From positions 6,696,001 to 6,760,000 of the forward strand of contig CP018627.1 in NCBI GenBank assembly GCA_002021875.1: DNA of 64,000 nt. The letters are read 5' to 3'. The notes under the pieces are model-generated. The model searched no databases, had not been told where the DNA came from, and saw nothing but the letters and a program-made list of their open reading frames with translations. Positions 8,651 through 17,004 of the stretch are shown one piece after another (position 1 is the stretch's first letter; every line of letters begins with the position of its first letter). Source of the stretch: Streptomyces hygroscopicus (GTDB lineage: Bacteria > Actinomycetota > Actinomycetes > Streptomycetales > Streptomycetaceae). A program made the translations under genes and the position numbers.

Positions 8651-10366
8651 GTGGCGGAACGGAGCACGGCTGCCGTCGACGTGGCCGACAGCGGCGGAGA
8701 GGAGCCGCTGACCGCCGAGGCGGGCAAGGCCACGGCCGACGGGGCGGGGACGAAAGAGAAGGTCGGTAAGGGGACGGAGGCCGCGGTCACCGAAGAGCTG
8801 GGCGCCGCGGCCGAAGCGAGCCCCCTCGAGCTGCACAGCGGTCACAAGTTGGCCAGACGGTACCGTCTGGAGGAGTGCGTCACCCGTCTGGACGGATTCA
8901 GCAGTTGGCGTGCCGTGGACGAGAAACTGCGGCGTGCTGTCGGTGTGCATGTCCTGCCCGCCGACCATCCGCGCGCCAGGCCGGTGCTCGCCGCCGCCCG
9001 TTCGGCGGCCTTGCTGGGCGATCCGCGCTTCGTCCAGGTCCTCGACGCCGTCGAGGAGAACGATCTCGTCTATGTCGTCCATGAGTGGCTTCCAGACGCC
9101 ACCGAACTCACCGCCGTGCTGGCCGCCGGGCCGCTCGAGCCGCACGACGCGTACCAATTGGTCAGCCAGGTCTCCCAGGCCATGGCCGCCGCTCACCGCG
9201 AGGGCCTGGCCCATCTGCGGCTGAACCCCGGCTCCGTGCTGCGCACCGAGTCCGGCCAGTACCGCATCCGGGGACTCGCCGTCATGGCCGCCCTGCGCGG
9301 TATCAGCGTCGACCACCCCCAGCGCACGGATACCGAGGCGATCGGCGCACTGCTGTACGCGGCGCTCACTCAGCGCTGGCCGTACGACACCGACGCCTAC
9401 GGCCTCTCCGGGCTGCCCAAGGGCGTGGGCCTGATCGCCCCCGACCAGGTCCGTGCGGGAGTGCACCGCGGTCTGTCCGAGCTCGCGATGCGCGCCCTGG
9501 TCAACGAGGGGGCCACCGCTTCCCGTCAGGACCAGCCCTGCACCACCCCCGAGGAGCTGGCCAAGGCCGTCGCGGCCATGCCGCGCATCCGGCCGCCCGA
9601 GCCCGCCTACACCCCTTCGCCGGCGTATTCGCGCACGACGTACCAACAGGGCGTATACGGCCAGCCGCCGAACCGTGGCGGCGCCGCGCACACGGCCCGC
9701 CCGGCCGTTCCCATGCCGCCTCCGCCGCCGCTGCAGAGCCGCACGGGCAAGGCCCTCAAGTGGACCGTCTCCGCCCTTCTGATCGCCGCCCTCGGCCTCG
9801 GCAGCTGGCAGCTCGCGGACACGCTCCTCAAGGAGGAGAACAAGACCGACCCGGGCAAGTCCTCCAGCGAGAAGGACGACGGCAAGGGCGAGCAGCTCGT
9901 GGGCAAGCCGCTCGACATCGCGAGCGCCACGGAGTTCTCCCCGTTGGACCCGCCCTTCGCCCCGGACAAGGTCGATGGAGCCGTGGACGGCGACGCGGGC
10001 ACCGCCTGGGTGACCAAGGAGTTCTGGAACTACCCGAACTTCGGTAACCTGCCCAGGCGAAAGCAGGGCAGCGGCATCGTCGTCGACCTCGGCAGCGCCA
10101 AAAGCGTCGCGAGTATCGACATCGACTTCTACCGCGCCGGCCAGAAGGTGGAAGTTCTCGCCGCGGACCCCTCCGCCTCCAACCCCACCTCACTCAGCGC
10201 CTTCTCCAAGCACCTCACCGACCTGAAGAGCGCCGGGAAGAAGCTGACCACCGTTCTCGACAAGCCAGTACGGACGCGTTTCGTCCTGGTTCACATCACC
10301 GAGCTTCCGGCCAGCACCGCTGATCGCTACCGTGGCGGCATCTCGGAGATCAAGGTCAAGGGCTGA
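8651..10366 (+). CDS. Membrane-bound pseudokinase beside murJ, with an extracellular discoidin-like domain
   Basis: 571 residues from GTG 8651, which is preceded by GGGGAGG with good spacing. A kinase-like fold spans about residues 60-320, but the catalytic elements are degenerate: the HRDLKPxN loop reads HLRLNPGSV, no DFG is visible (IRGLAV at that place), and the usual VAxK lysine is absent. A Pro-rich linker follows, then one membrane helix (ALKWTVSALLIAALGLGSW) near residue 370. An extracellular part of about 180 residues ends in a beta-rich segment (GSGIVVDLGSAKSVASIDID) resembling an F5/8-type (discoidin) fold. The mycobacterial counterpart is the C-terminal part of MviN, which when phosphorylated by PknB is bound by FhaA; both pknB and fhaA are in this window. 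The role as MurJ regulator is inference from that system. Confidence 0.85.
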   Translation: MAERSTAAVDVADSGGEEPLTAEAGKATADGAGTKEKVGKGTEAAVTEELGAAAEASPLELHSGHKLARRYRLEECVTRLDGFSSWRAVDEKLRRAVGVHVLPADHPRARPVLAAARSAALLGDPRFVQVLDAVEENDLVYVVHEWLPDATELTAVLAAGPLEPHDAYQLVSQVSQAMAAAHREGLAHLRLNPGSVLRTESGQYRIRGLAVMAALRGISVDHPQRTDTEAIGALLYAALTQRWPYDTDAYGLSGLPKGVGLIAPDQVRAGVHRGLSELAMRALVNEGATASRQDQPCTTPEELAKAVAAMPRIRPPEPAYTPSPAYSRTTYQQGVYGQPPNRGGAAHTARPAVPMPPPPPLQSRTGKALKWTVSALLIAALGLGSWQLADTLLKEENKTDPGKSSSEKDDGKGEQLVGKPLDIASATEFSPLDPPFAPDKVDGAVDGDAGTAWVTKEFWNYPNFGNLPRRKQGSGIVVDLGSAKSVASIDIDFYRAGQKVEVLAADPSASNPTSLSAFSKHLTDLKSAGKKLTTVLDKPVRTRFVLVHITELPASTADRYRGGISEIKVKG

Positions 10367-10402
10367 CCCTCTACGGTCGGCCGAGAGGGGAGGGGCTCAA
10401 CG

Positions 10403-11092
10403 TTGGACGACGCCACCATCGGCGGGGCGAGCGACGGCGAGCTCCTTGCCCGGCACGTCGACGGCGACCCGGACGCCTTCAGCGAAATAGTGCGGCGCCA
10501 CCGCGACAGACTCTGGGCGGTGGCGCTGCGTACCCTCGGCGACCGTGAGGAAGCGGCCGACGCGGTCCAGGACGCGCTCGTCTCCGCCTACCGCGCCGCG
10601 CACACCTTCCGGGGCCAGTCCGCCGTGACGACCTGGCTGCACCGGATCACGGTCAACGCCTGCCTGGACCGGGCCCGCAAGGCCGCCTCCCGTCGCACCT
10701 CCCCCGTGGACGACACCGAGCGGCTCGAGCAACTTCTGGAACCCCATGAATCAGCCGCCGCTCCCGCCGAACGCGGTGATCTCCACCGCGAACTGCTCCG
10801 GGCGCTGCGCACCCTCCCTCCCGAGCAGCGCGCGGCCCTGGTGCTGGTCGACATGCAGGGCTATCCCGTCGCGGAGGCGGCGAAGGTCCTGGACGTGCCG
10901 ACCGGCACCGTGAAAAGCCGCTGTGCCCGGGGCCGCGCACGACTGCTGCCACTGCTCTCACATCTCCACCCCAGCGGGAGGGGTAGCTCACCCTCGGGCG
11001 GGGGAAGGAACCGGACGCAGGGGACGCCCGTCCCACCGACGGCAGGACCGAACGACACAGATGCCGTGAAGGGCGGAGGTGGGCGAGCGTGA
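10403..11092 (+). CDS. sigM: ECF sigma factor, SigM type
   Basis: 229 residues. Region 2 (DGDPDAFSEIVRRHRDRLWAVALRTLGDREEAADAVQDALVSAYR) and region 4 (LRTLPPEQRAALVLVDMQGYPVAEAAKVLDV) are both present and typical for the ECF family. The C-terminal 50 residues are Ser/Gly/Pro-rich and dispensable-looking. TTG 10403 is the start I prefer because GAGGGGAGGGG lies 8-10 bases upstream. The stop overlaps the next gene by 4 bases (GTGA), so sigma and anti-sigma are translationally coupled. Gene order with the anti-sigma and trxB-trxA matches the mycobacterial sigM locus; the name rests on this synteny. A role in thiol or envelope stress is inference. Confidence 0.88.
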   Translation: MDDATIGGASDGELLARHVDGDPDAFSEIVRRHRDRLWAVALRTLGDREEAADAVQDALVSAYRAAHTFRGQSAVTTWLHRITVNACLDRARKAASRRTSPVDDTERLEQLLEPHESAAAPAERGDLHRELLRALRTLPPEQRAALVLVDMQGYPVAEAAKVLDVPTGTVKSRCARGRARLLPLLSHLHPSGRGSSPSGGGRNRTQGTPVPPTAGPNDTDAVKGGGGRA

Positions 11093-12057
11093 CATCCTCG
11101 ACGGACACGGACGAGCACCCTGAAGTCGCGGAGATCTCCGCACTCACCGAGGGTCTGCTCTCTCCGTCCCGCGCCGTCGATGTGCGCACTCACCTCGCGA
11201 GCTGCGTGCTGTGCGCGGACGTATCGACGTCCCTGGAAGAGATCCGTTCCCTGCTCGGGACCCTGCCAGGGCCGGTGCGGATGCCCGCCGATATCGCGGG
11301 CCGTATCGACGCGGCGCTGGCCGCCGAAGCGCTCCTTGACGCGACCGCTCCCGAGGCGATGGCCGATGTTTCACGTGAAACTCCGGATCCGGACCCGGCA
11401 CCCACGCCGGTTTCACGTGAAACCGCCAACGACGTCCCCGCCTCCGACACCGTGAAGCCACCGTCCAAGTCCTCCACCGCGGCGGATCGGCCCGCTGGGC
11501 GCCCGCGTGGGGCCACCGGACCGGGACGAGGGTCCACCGGACCCGGCGCCCGCCCGGGCCGTAGCCGCCGCTGGCCCAAGGTCGTCCTCGGCGGCGCATG
11601 CGCCGCGGCGGTGATCGGCATCGGCTCCTTCTTCATCCAGGGCGGCTCCTCGGGCGATCACGGCGACAGCGGCACCCAGGCCCAGGCCAGCCAGAGCTCC
11701 GGGAAGTCCACCCTCTCCTCGGGCACCCTCAAGGACCGCGTGCACGAGCTGCTCGCCGACCGGAAGTCCACCGCGTCGAACGGGGTCACCGGGCAGGGCA
11801 ACTCACCCGATGTGCCGCTGCGCGCCGACGACGACCCGAATGTGCCCTCCTGTGTACAGAGCGGCACCGGCCGCAAGGAGCCGGCTCTCGCGGCGCAGCA
11901 GGACACCTACGACGGCCAGACCGCCTATATCGTCGTCCTCCCGCACCCCTCCGACAGCTCGCTCGTCGATGCCTTTGTGATCGACGCGTCCTGCGTCTCG
12001 GCGTCTCCGTCGTCTCCCGGGGAGCTTCTGGTGACCCGGACCTATCCGCGCCCCTGA
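11089..12057 (+). CDS. Membrane anti-sigma factor for the adjacent ECF sigma, with two parS sites in its linker
   Basis: 322 residues. The N-terminal zinc-binding anti-sigma motif is visible: H-x3-C-x2-C as HLASCVLC, near residues 35-42. A central linker of about 100 residues is Pro/Thr/Gly-rich, then one membrane helix (VVLGGACAAAVIGIGSFFI) near residue 170, and an extracytoplasmic domain of about 130 residues. The linker contains the peptide VSRET twice, each encoded by a parS palindrome. The GTG start overlaps the sigma-factor stop by 4 bases. Such proteins hold the sigma factor at the membrane until a signal releases it; the signal is unknown here. Confidence 0.87.
   Translation: MTSSTDTDEHPEVAEISALTEGLLSPSRAVDVRTHLASCVLCADVSTSLEEIRSLLGTLPGPVRMPADIAGRIDAALAAEALLDATAPEAMADVSRETPDPDPAPTPVSRETANDVPASDTVKPPSKSSTAADRPAGRPRGATGPGRGSTGPGARPGRSRRWPKVVLGGACAAAVIGIGSFFIQGGSSGDHGDSGTQAQASQSSGKSTLSSGTLKDRVHELLADRKSTASNGVTGQGNSPDVPLRADDDPNVPSCVQSGTGRKEPALAAQQDTYDGQTAYIVVLPHPSDSSLVDAFVIDASCVSASPSSPGELLVTRTYPRP
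11367..11382. promoter_or_regulatory. parS: parS site, 15 of 16 positions
   Basis: TGTTTCACGTGAAACT with a perfect 14-base core at 11368-11381, inside the disordered linker of the anti-sigma gene and read there as VSRET. Confidence 0.93.
11409..11424. promoter_or_regulatory. parS: parS site with perfect 14-base core
   Basis: GGTTTCACGTGAAACC, itself a perfect palindrome, 42 bases after the preceding site (centre to centre) and in the same reading frame, again coding VSRET. Confidence 0.93.
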
Positions 12058-12211
12058 GGCACCCCGCGTGCCCCGGGGCCCTGCCTGACAGCGCTCGGGA
12101 ATGCCTGACCCGTAGGATCCGTTGGGTGGGGTGGCAGCGGAATTCCGGGGGAACCCGGAGCCGCCCGCCCAGTCAGCAGTCCGGCAGTCGGCAGAGACAA
12201 GGAAGACATCC

Positions 12212-13162
12212 GTGAGCGACGTCCGCAACGTGATCATCATCGGTTCCGGGCCCGCGGGCTATACGGCCGCGCTCTACACCGCCCGCGCTTCCTTGAAGCC
12301 GCTGGTCTTCGAAGGCTCCGTGACCGCGGGTGGTGCCCTGATGAACACCACCGATGTGGAGAACTTCCCCGGCTTCCGGGACGGGATCATGGGCCCCGAC
12401 CTGATGGACAACATGCGGGCTCAGGCCGAGCGCTTCGGCGCCGAGCTCATCCCGGACGATGTGGTCGCGGTCGACCTCACCGAGCAGATCAAGACCGTCA
12501 CCGACTCCGCCGGTACGGTCCACCGCGCCAAGACCGTCATCGTGACCACCGGCTCTCAGCACCGCAAGCTGGGTCTGGCGCGCGAGGACGAGCTCTCCGG
12601 CCGCGGTGTCTCCTGGTGTGCCACCTGTGACGGGTTCTTCTTCAAGGACCAGGACATCGCCGTCATCGGCGGCGGGGACACGGCCATGGAGGAGGCGACC
12701 TTCCTGTCGCGGTTCGCCAAGTCGGTCACGGTGGTCCACCGCCGGGACACCCTGCGCGCCAGCAAGGCGATGCAGGAGCGGGCCTTCGGCGACCCGAAGA
12801 TCTCGTTCGTCTGGGACAGCGCGGTCGAGGAGATCCACGGCGACGGCAAGCTCTCCGGTCTCACCCTCCGCGATGTCAAGAAGGACGAGACCTCGGAGCT
12901 GCCGGTCACCGGACTGTTCATCGCGATCGGCCACGACCCGCGCACCGAGCTGTTCAAGGGCCAGCTGGCCCTGGACGACGAGGGCTACCTCAAGGTGGAT
13001 GCGCCCACCACCCGGACGAACCTGCCGGGTGTCTTCGCCGCGGGCGACGTCGTCGACCACACCTACCGTCAGGCGATCACCGCGGCCGGCACTGGTTGTT
13101 CGGCGGCGCTGGACGCCGAGCGGTACCTCGCCTCGCTGGGCCAGGGCGACGCCACCGTCTGA
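12212..13162 (+). CDS. trxB: Thioredoxin reductase
   Basis: NADPH-dependent flavoenzyme that reduces thioredoxin. 316 residues from GTG 12212; AAGGAAG lies 6 bases upstream. FAD-binding GSGPAG is at residues 10-15, the redox-active Cys pair is in WCATCDG near residue 136, the NADPH-binding [10 protein letters not shown] follows, and the C-terminal FAD motif reads GVFAAGDV. It is followed 42 bases later by trxA, so the two form an operon. Position after sigM and its anti-sigma is conserved in actinobacteria and suggests thiol-stress control, which is inference for this strain. Confidence 0.96.
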   Translation: MSDVRNVIIIGSGPAGYTAALYTARASLKPLVFEGSVTAGGALMNTTDVENFPGFRDGIMGPDLMDNMRAQAERFGAELIPDDVVAVDLTEQIKTVTDSAGTVHRAKTVIVTTGSQHRKLGLAREDELSGRGVSWCATCDGFFFKDQDIAVIGGGDTAMEEATFLSRFAKSVTVVHRRDTLRASKAMQERAFGDPKISFVWDSAVEEIHGDGKLSGLTLRDVKKDETSELPVTGLFIAIGHDPRTELFKGQLALDDEGYLKVDAPTTRTNLPGVFAAGDVVDHTYRQAITAAGTGCSAALDAERYLASLGQGDATV

Positions 13163-13204
13163 CTTCGCTTCCCACCCCTGCACCAACTCACTAAGGAGAT
13201 TGCC

Positions 13205-13534
13205 ATGGCCGGTGCCACGGTCACCGTGACGGACGCCGACTTCGAGGAGAAGGTCCTCAAGAGCGACAAGCCGGTACTCGTCGACTTCTGGGCCGCCTGG
13301 TGCGGTCCGTGCCGCCAGATCGCCCCCTCGCTGGAGGCCATCGCGGCCGAGCACCCCGACGAGATCGTCATCGCCAAGCTCAACATTGACGAGAACCCGG
13401 CGACGGCCGCCAAGTACGGCGTGATGTCCATCCCGACGCTCAATGTCTACCAGGGCGGCGAGGTCGCCAAGACCATCGTCGGCGCCAAGCCCAAGGCCGC
13501 CATCGAGCGCGACCTGGCCGACTTCATCGGCTGA
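13205..13534 (+). CDS. trxA: Thioredoxin
   Basis: Small dithiol-disulfide oxidoreductase reduced by TrxB. 109 residues, the normal length. Active site WCGPC is at residues 32-36, with FWAA before it and the cis-Pro segment SIPTL near residue 78. ATG 13205 follows AAGGAG by 6 bases. A perfect 12-base-pair terminator hairpin lies shortly after the stop, ending the trxB-trxA transcript. Confidence 0.97.
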   Translation: MAGATVTVTDADFEEKVLKSDKPVLVDFWAAWCGPCRQIAPSLEAIAAEHPDEIVIAKLNIDENPATAAKYGVMSIPTLNVYQGGEVAKTIVGAKPKAAIERDLADFIG

Positions 13535-13561
13535 GCGAACCACGCGTCGCGCTGATGCGCG

Positions 13562-13588
13562 AAGGGGCTGCCCATGGGGCAGCCCCTT
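13562..13588 (+). terminator. Terminator after trxA
   Basis: Perfect 12-base-pair stem AAGGGGCTGCCC (13562-13573) against 13577-13588, with a 3-base loop. It also stands 22 bases beyond the stop of the convergent acetyltransferase gene, so it may serve both strands. Confidence 0.9.
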
Positions 13589-13591
13589 TCG

Positions 13592-13607
13592 TGTTTCACG
13601 TGGAACT
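13592..13607. promoter_or_regulatory. parS: parS-like site, degenerate
   Basis: TGTTTCACGTGGAACT differs from consensus at two positions, one in the core (GTGGAAC for GTGAAAC). It lies just after the trxA terminator in the short convergent gap, almost touching the acetyltransferase stop. It is the only site of the seven with a core mismatch; ParB may bind it more weakly. Confidence 0.75.
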
Positions 13608-13609
13608 CT

Positions 13610-14227
13610 CTACAGCGGCCGAAGCGCGGGCTCCTTCTGGACGGCGCCGAGCAGCCGGTCCAGCGCCAGCTCGACATCCTCCTTCCAGGAGATCGTCGTC
13701 CTCAGCTCAAGCCTCAGCCGGGGATAGCGCGGATGCGGCCGGACGGTCTTGAAGCCCACGGCCAGCAGATGATCGGCGGGCAGCACACACGCCGGTTCCT
13801 TCCAGGTGGCGTCCCCGAACGCCTCCACCGCCTTGAAGCCCCGGCGCATCAGATCCTTGGCGACGGTCTGCACCATCACCCGGCCCAGCCCCTGCCCCTG
13901 GTATCCGGGCATCAGCCACGCCGTCATCAGCTGGACGGCATCCGCCGCGACCGGACTGGTCGGGAAGGCCGTGGAGCGCGGTACATACGCCGGAGGCGCG
14001 TACAGCACAAAGCCCACCGGAACCTCATCGACATAGACCACCCGGCCGCAGGATCCCCACTCCAGCAGCACGGCCGAGATCCATGCCTCCTTCTCCAGCT
14101 CCGGCCGACCGGCCCTTACGGCTGCCTCGCCGCTGACCGGATCGAGCTCCCAGAAGACACAGGCGCGACAGCGCTTGGGGATGTCCGGGAGGTTGTCCAA
14201 CGTGAGCGGTACGAGCCGACGCCCCAT
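13610..14227 (-). CDS. GNAT family acetyltransferase
   Basis: 205 residues with a GNAT fold: acceptor part VPVGFVLYAP, then TAWLMPGYQGQGLGRVMVQ, which contains the acetyl-CoA pyrophosphate loop (Q/R-x-x-G-x-G/A as YQGQGLG), then a second half ending in basic and acidic helices. ATG 14227 is preceded by GAAGGA. The substrate is unknown. A GNAT gene between trxA and parB is usual in Streptomyces, but no function in segregation is known to me. The gene is convergent with trxA. Confidence 0.85.
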   Translation of the reverse strand: MGRRLVPLTLDNLPDIPKRCRACVFWELDPVSGEAAVRAGRPELEKEAWISAVLLEWGSCGRVVYVDEVPVGFVLYAPPAYVPRSTAFPTSPVAADAVQLMTAWLMPGYQGQGLGRVMVQTVAKDLMRRGFKAVEAFGDATWKEPACVLPADHLLAVGFKTVRPHPRYPRLRLELRTTISWKEDVELALDRLLGAVQKEPALRPL

Positions 14228-14373
14228 GAAGCCAGTCCTTCACTTCCGTGGCCAGCCGCGCCACGGGCGGCTGACAGCGCACTACGCTCCCTGAGCAGAC
14301 TGCCGACGAAGCCGCCGACAGCTCCCAGGCCCAATCCTGTGGCCACCAGTCCGGTGCGGCTCACCGATCGCAT
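14116..14373 (-). CDS. Possible small membrane protein overlapping the acetyltransferase start
   Basis: 85 residues from ATG 14373 with an unusually good ribosome site (GGAGGG, 7-base spacing). The N-terminus is basic, then a glycine-rich hydrophobic helix (GLVATGLGLGAVGGFVGSLL) and RERS, as expected for a small inner-membrane protein. The first 49 codons lie in the otherwise empty gap between parB and the acetyltransferase; the remaining 36 overlap the acetyltransferase out of frame and look like non-coding sequence. It may therefore be a genuine small gene that has lost its own stop, or a chance frame. I do not recognise a family. Confidence 0.35.
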   Translation of the reverse strand: MRSVSRTGLVATGLGLGAVGGFVGSLLRERSALSAARGAAGHGSEGLASWGVGSYRSRWTTSRTSPSAVAPVSSGSSIRSAARQP

Positions 14374-14553
14374 GGCCCTGCCCTCCACATGCGGCGCCTC
14401 CACCTGGATCCGCCCTGCCTGATCGCATCGTATCCGTGCCGAGATTGCACCGATACCGCCCTTGGGCAAACAGCGGGTCGCGTTCCGCGCCATGTCGGAA
14501 CACGACCCGCCCCGCACTGCCTTTCCGTGCGGCATGGCCGCACGGACAGCGCC

Positions 14554-15696
14554 TCACTCGTCCTCGTCCTCCGCTCCGCCCTCCGAGGAGAGCGGCTGCT
14601 CCAGCACCGGCCCCTCACCGGGAGCCAGCGAGCCGAGAATCCGCTCGAGATCCTCTATCGAGGCGAACTCGACGACGATCTTTCCCTTCTTCTGACCGAG
14701 GTCGACCTTCACCCTCGTCTCGAACCGATCGGAGAGACGTGACGCCAGATCCGTGAGCGCGGGGGACACCCTCGCACCCGCCCTCGGACTCTTGGTCTTC
14801 GTCGTACCACCCGATCGCGATCCCATCAGGGTGACGATCTCCTCCACCGCACGCACCGAGAGCCCCTCGGCGACAATGCGATGAGCCAGCCGGTCCTGCT
14901 CCTCCGCGTCGTCCACGGAGAGCAGCGCCCGCGCATGGCCCGCGGAGAGAACCCCCGCCGCCACCCTGCGCTGAACGGACGGGGAGAGCCTCAGCAGCCG
15001 CAGCGTATTGGAGACCTGCGGACGCGAGCGCCCGATGCGGTCGGCCAGTTCGTCATGCGTGCAGTTGAAGTCCTTCAGCAACTGGTCGTACGCCGCCGCC
15101 TCTTCCAGCGGGTTCAACTGGGCCCGGTGCAGGTTCTCCAGCAGCGCGTCGAGCAGAAGCTTCTCGTCGTCGGTGGCCCGGACGATCGCGGGGATCTTCT
15201 CCAGCCCGGCCTCACGACAGGCCCGCCAGCGGCGCTCGCCCATGATGAGCTCATAGCGCTCCGGCGCCAACTGCCGTACGACGACGGGCTGGAGGAGACC
15301 GACCTCCTGGATCGAGGTGACCAGCTCGGCGAGCGCGTCCTCGTCGAAGACCTCACGGGGCTGCCGCGGATTGGGGGTGATGAAGTCCAGCGGCAGCTCG
15401 GCGAAGTGCGCCCCGGCCACCTCCTCCGGCATCGCCGCCGGTGCGACCTCGGGCTCCGCCTCCCGCGGTGCGGGCTCGGGCTCCTGCGGAACGGTGTGCG
15501 TCGACAGTGCGGCCACCTTGGCCGCCGCCACTCCGCGCTCCTGGGTGAGCACCGGAACCGCGGTCGGTGAGGTGGTGGCCCCGGTCGTCGTGACCGTTCC
15601 CGCCCCCGCCGAGGACGCGGCGTTGTCCGCCCCCTTCGGCGCGGGAGGGATCAGGGCACCGAGCCCACGGCCCAGTCCTCTGCGTCGCTCACTCAC
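14554..15696 (-). CDS. parB: Chromosome partitioning protein ParB
   Basis: 380 residues; binds parS and spreads as a CTP-dependent clamp to organise the oriC region for segregation into spores. The N-terminus [17 protein letters not shown] is the conserved ParA-contact segment. The ParB/Srx CTP-binding fold has the [13 protein letters not shown] box and the GERRWRA motif; then a helix-turn-helix region ([18 protein letters not shown]) and a C-terminal dimerisation domain. The start ATG overlaps the parA stop by 4 bases (ATGA), so parA and parB are co-translated. Seven parS sites are in the same window. Downstream of its stop the next feature is the small hydrophobic frame. Confidence 0.97.
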   Translation of the reverse strand: MSERRRGLGRGLGALIPPAPKGADNAASSAGAGTVTTTGATTSPTAVPVLTQERGVAAAKVAALSTHTVPQEPEPAPREAEPEVAPAAMPEEVAGAHFAELPLDFITPNPRQPREVFDEDALAELVTSIQEVGLLQPVVVRQLAPERYELIMGERRWRACREAGLEKIPAIVRATDDEKLLLDALLENLHRAQLNPLEEAAAYDQLLKDFNCTHDELADRIGRSRPQVSNTLRLLRLSPSVQRRVAAGVLSAGHARALLSVDDAEEQDRLAHRIVAEGLSVRAVEEIVTLMGSRSGGTTKTKSPRAGARVSPALTDLASRLSDRFETRVKVDLGQKKGKIVVEFASIEDLERILGSLAPGEGPVLEQPLSSEGGAEDEDE

Positions 15697-16778
15697 TGAA
15701 TCCCCTCCTGCATACTGTGCTGGTCGTGCTGGCTGAGCTCGGGCAAGGCATGAACGTGCTGGGCCTCGTAGTGCACGCCGACGCCTCTGAGGGCGATCTC
15801 GCGGGCCGCCTCGAGATAGGAGAGCGCCCCACTGGACCCCGGGTCATAGGTGAGGACGGTCTGCCCATAGCTGGGGGCCTCGGAGATGCGCACCGATCGG
15901 GGAATGCTCGTCCGAAGCACCTCACCGCCGAAGTGGCTGCGCACCTCGTCCGCGACCTGGGAGGCCAGCCGGGTGCGGCCGTCGTACATCGTCAGAAGGA
16001 TCGTCGAGACATGGAGCTTGGGGTTGAGATGGCCCCGCACCAGATCCACGTTCCGCAGCAGCTGCCCCAGTCCCTCCAGCGCGTAGTACTCGCACTGGAT
16101 CGGGATCAGCACTTCGGCGCCGGCCACCAGCGCATTGACCGTCAGCAGCCCCAGCGAGGGCGGGCAGTCGATCAGGATGTAGTCCAGCGGCTGCTCATAT
16201 GCCTGGATGGCCCGCTCCAGCCGGCTTTCCCTGGCCACCAGAGAGACCAACTCGATCTCGGCACCGGCGAGATCGATCGTGGCCGGGGCACAGAAGAGCC
16301 CCTCCACATCCGGGACCGGCTGCACCACATCGGACAGCGGCCTACTGTCGACCAGCACGTCATAGATCGATGGGACCTCGGCATGGTGGTCGATCCCCAG
16401 CGCCGTCGAAGCATTGCCCTGGGGGTCGAGGTCGATCACCAGCACCCGACCACCGTGCAGGGCGAGCGAGGCGGCCAGGTTGACCGTGGTCGTGGTCTTT
16501 CCGACCCCGCCCTTCTGGTTGGCGACGACCATCACCCGGGTCTGCTCCGGCCGGGGCAGACCCTCGCCAGCGCGGCCCAGAGCTTCTACCGCCAGTTGAG
16601 CGGCACGGCCAATGGGGGTGTCGTCCATCGGGGGTGGCGTTTCACGTGAAACATCCTCCCCCGGCGATTCGGTACGGGGGCCGGGGACCGGATCGGTCAT
16701 CGGCCCCGCGATGTTGGCGTCGGACCGCAAGGATTCACTCTCCTCGACATCAGGCTCGCAATAAGCAGAGCCTGCCAT
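15693..16778 (-). CDS. parA: Chromosome partitioning ATPase ParA
   Basis: Walker-type ATPase that positions ParB-oriC complexes and reaches the hyphal tip. Deviant Walker [15 protein letters not shown], then [10 protein letters not shown] and the Walker B region LIDCPPSLG. The start is uncertain: the conserved core begins near MDDTPIG (ATG 16628), and in-frame ATGs also lie at 16700, 16778 and 16835. I chose 16778 (361 residues) because the acidic stretch after it ([13 protein letters not shown]) looks like real coding sequence; none of the candidates has a good ribosome site. A parS site is embedded in the N-terminal extension as VSRET. The stop overlaps the parB start by 4 bases. Confidence 0.92.
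   Translation of the reverse strand: MAGSAYCEPDVEESESLRSDANIAGPMTDPVPGPRTESPGEDVSRETPPPMDDTPIGRAAQLAVEALGRAGEGLPRPEQTRVMVVANQKGGVGKTTTTVNLAASLALHGGRVLVIDLDPQGNASTALGIDHHAEVPSIYDVLVDSRPLSDVVQPVPDVEGLFCAPATIDLAGAEIELVSLVARESRLERAIQAYEQPLDYILIDCPPSLGLLTVNALVAGAEVLIPIQCEYYALEGLGQLLRNVDLVRGHLNPKLHVSTILLTMYDGRTRLASQVADEVRSHFGGEVLRTSIPRSVRISEAPSYGQTVLTYDPGSSGALSYLEAAREIALRGVGVHYEAQHVHALPELSQHDQHSMQEGIQ
16638..16653. promoter_or_regulatory. parS: parS site inside parA
   Basis: CGTTTCACGTGAAACA with a perfect 14-base core at 16639-16652. It lies in the 5' part of parA just before the conserved start of the ATPase core. Confidence 0.94.
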
Positions 16779-16905
16779 GCTTTTGGGGTCGTGAACCAGC
16801 GAGGTCCGTTCTCCTGTGGATGAATCCACGTTCATACGGGGTCGGCGGTCGCGGGGCGAGGCCGCCGCACGACCGCGACTGATGATTCCATGCAGCAGGG
16901 AGCGA

Positions 16906-16921
16906 CGTTTCACGTGAAACA
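16906..16921. promoter_or_regulatory. parS: parS site in the parA-rsmG gap
   Basis: CGTTTCACGTGAAACA with a perfect 14-base core at 16907-16920. It is in the 226-base intergenic region that should hold the parAB promoter, so ParB binding here could autoregulate the operon. Confidence 0.94.
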
Positions 16922-17004
16922 CGATGCACGGGAGCCCTCGCCGATTGGTCGCGACACTCCGGTATGCGTAGTTTTGCCAGCTTGTATGGAGCAATGCCCT
17001 CGGC

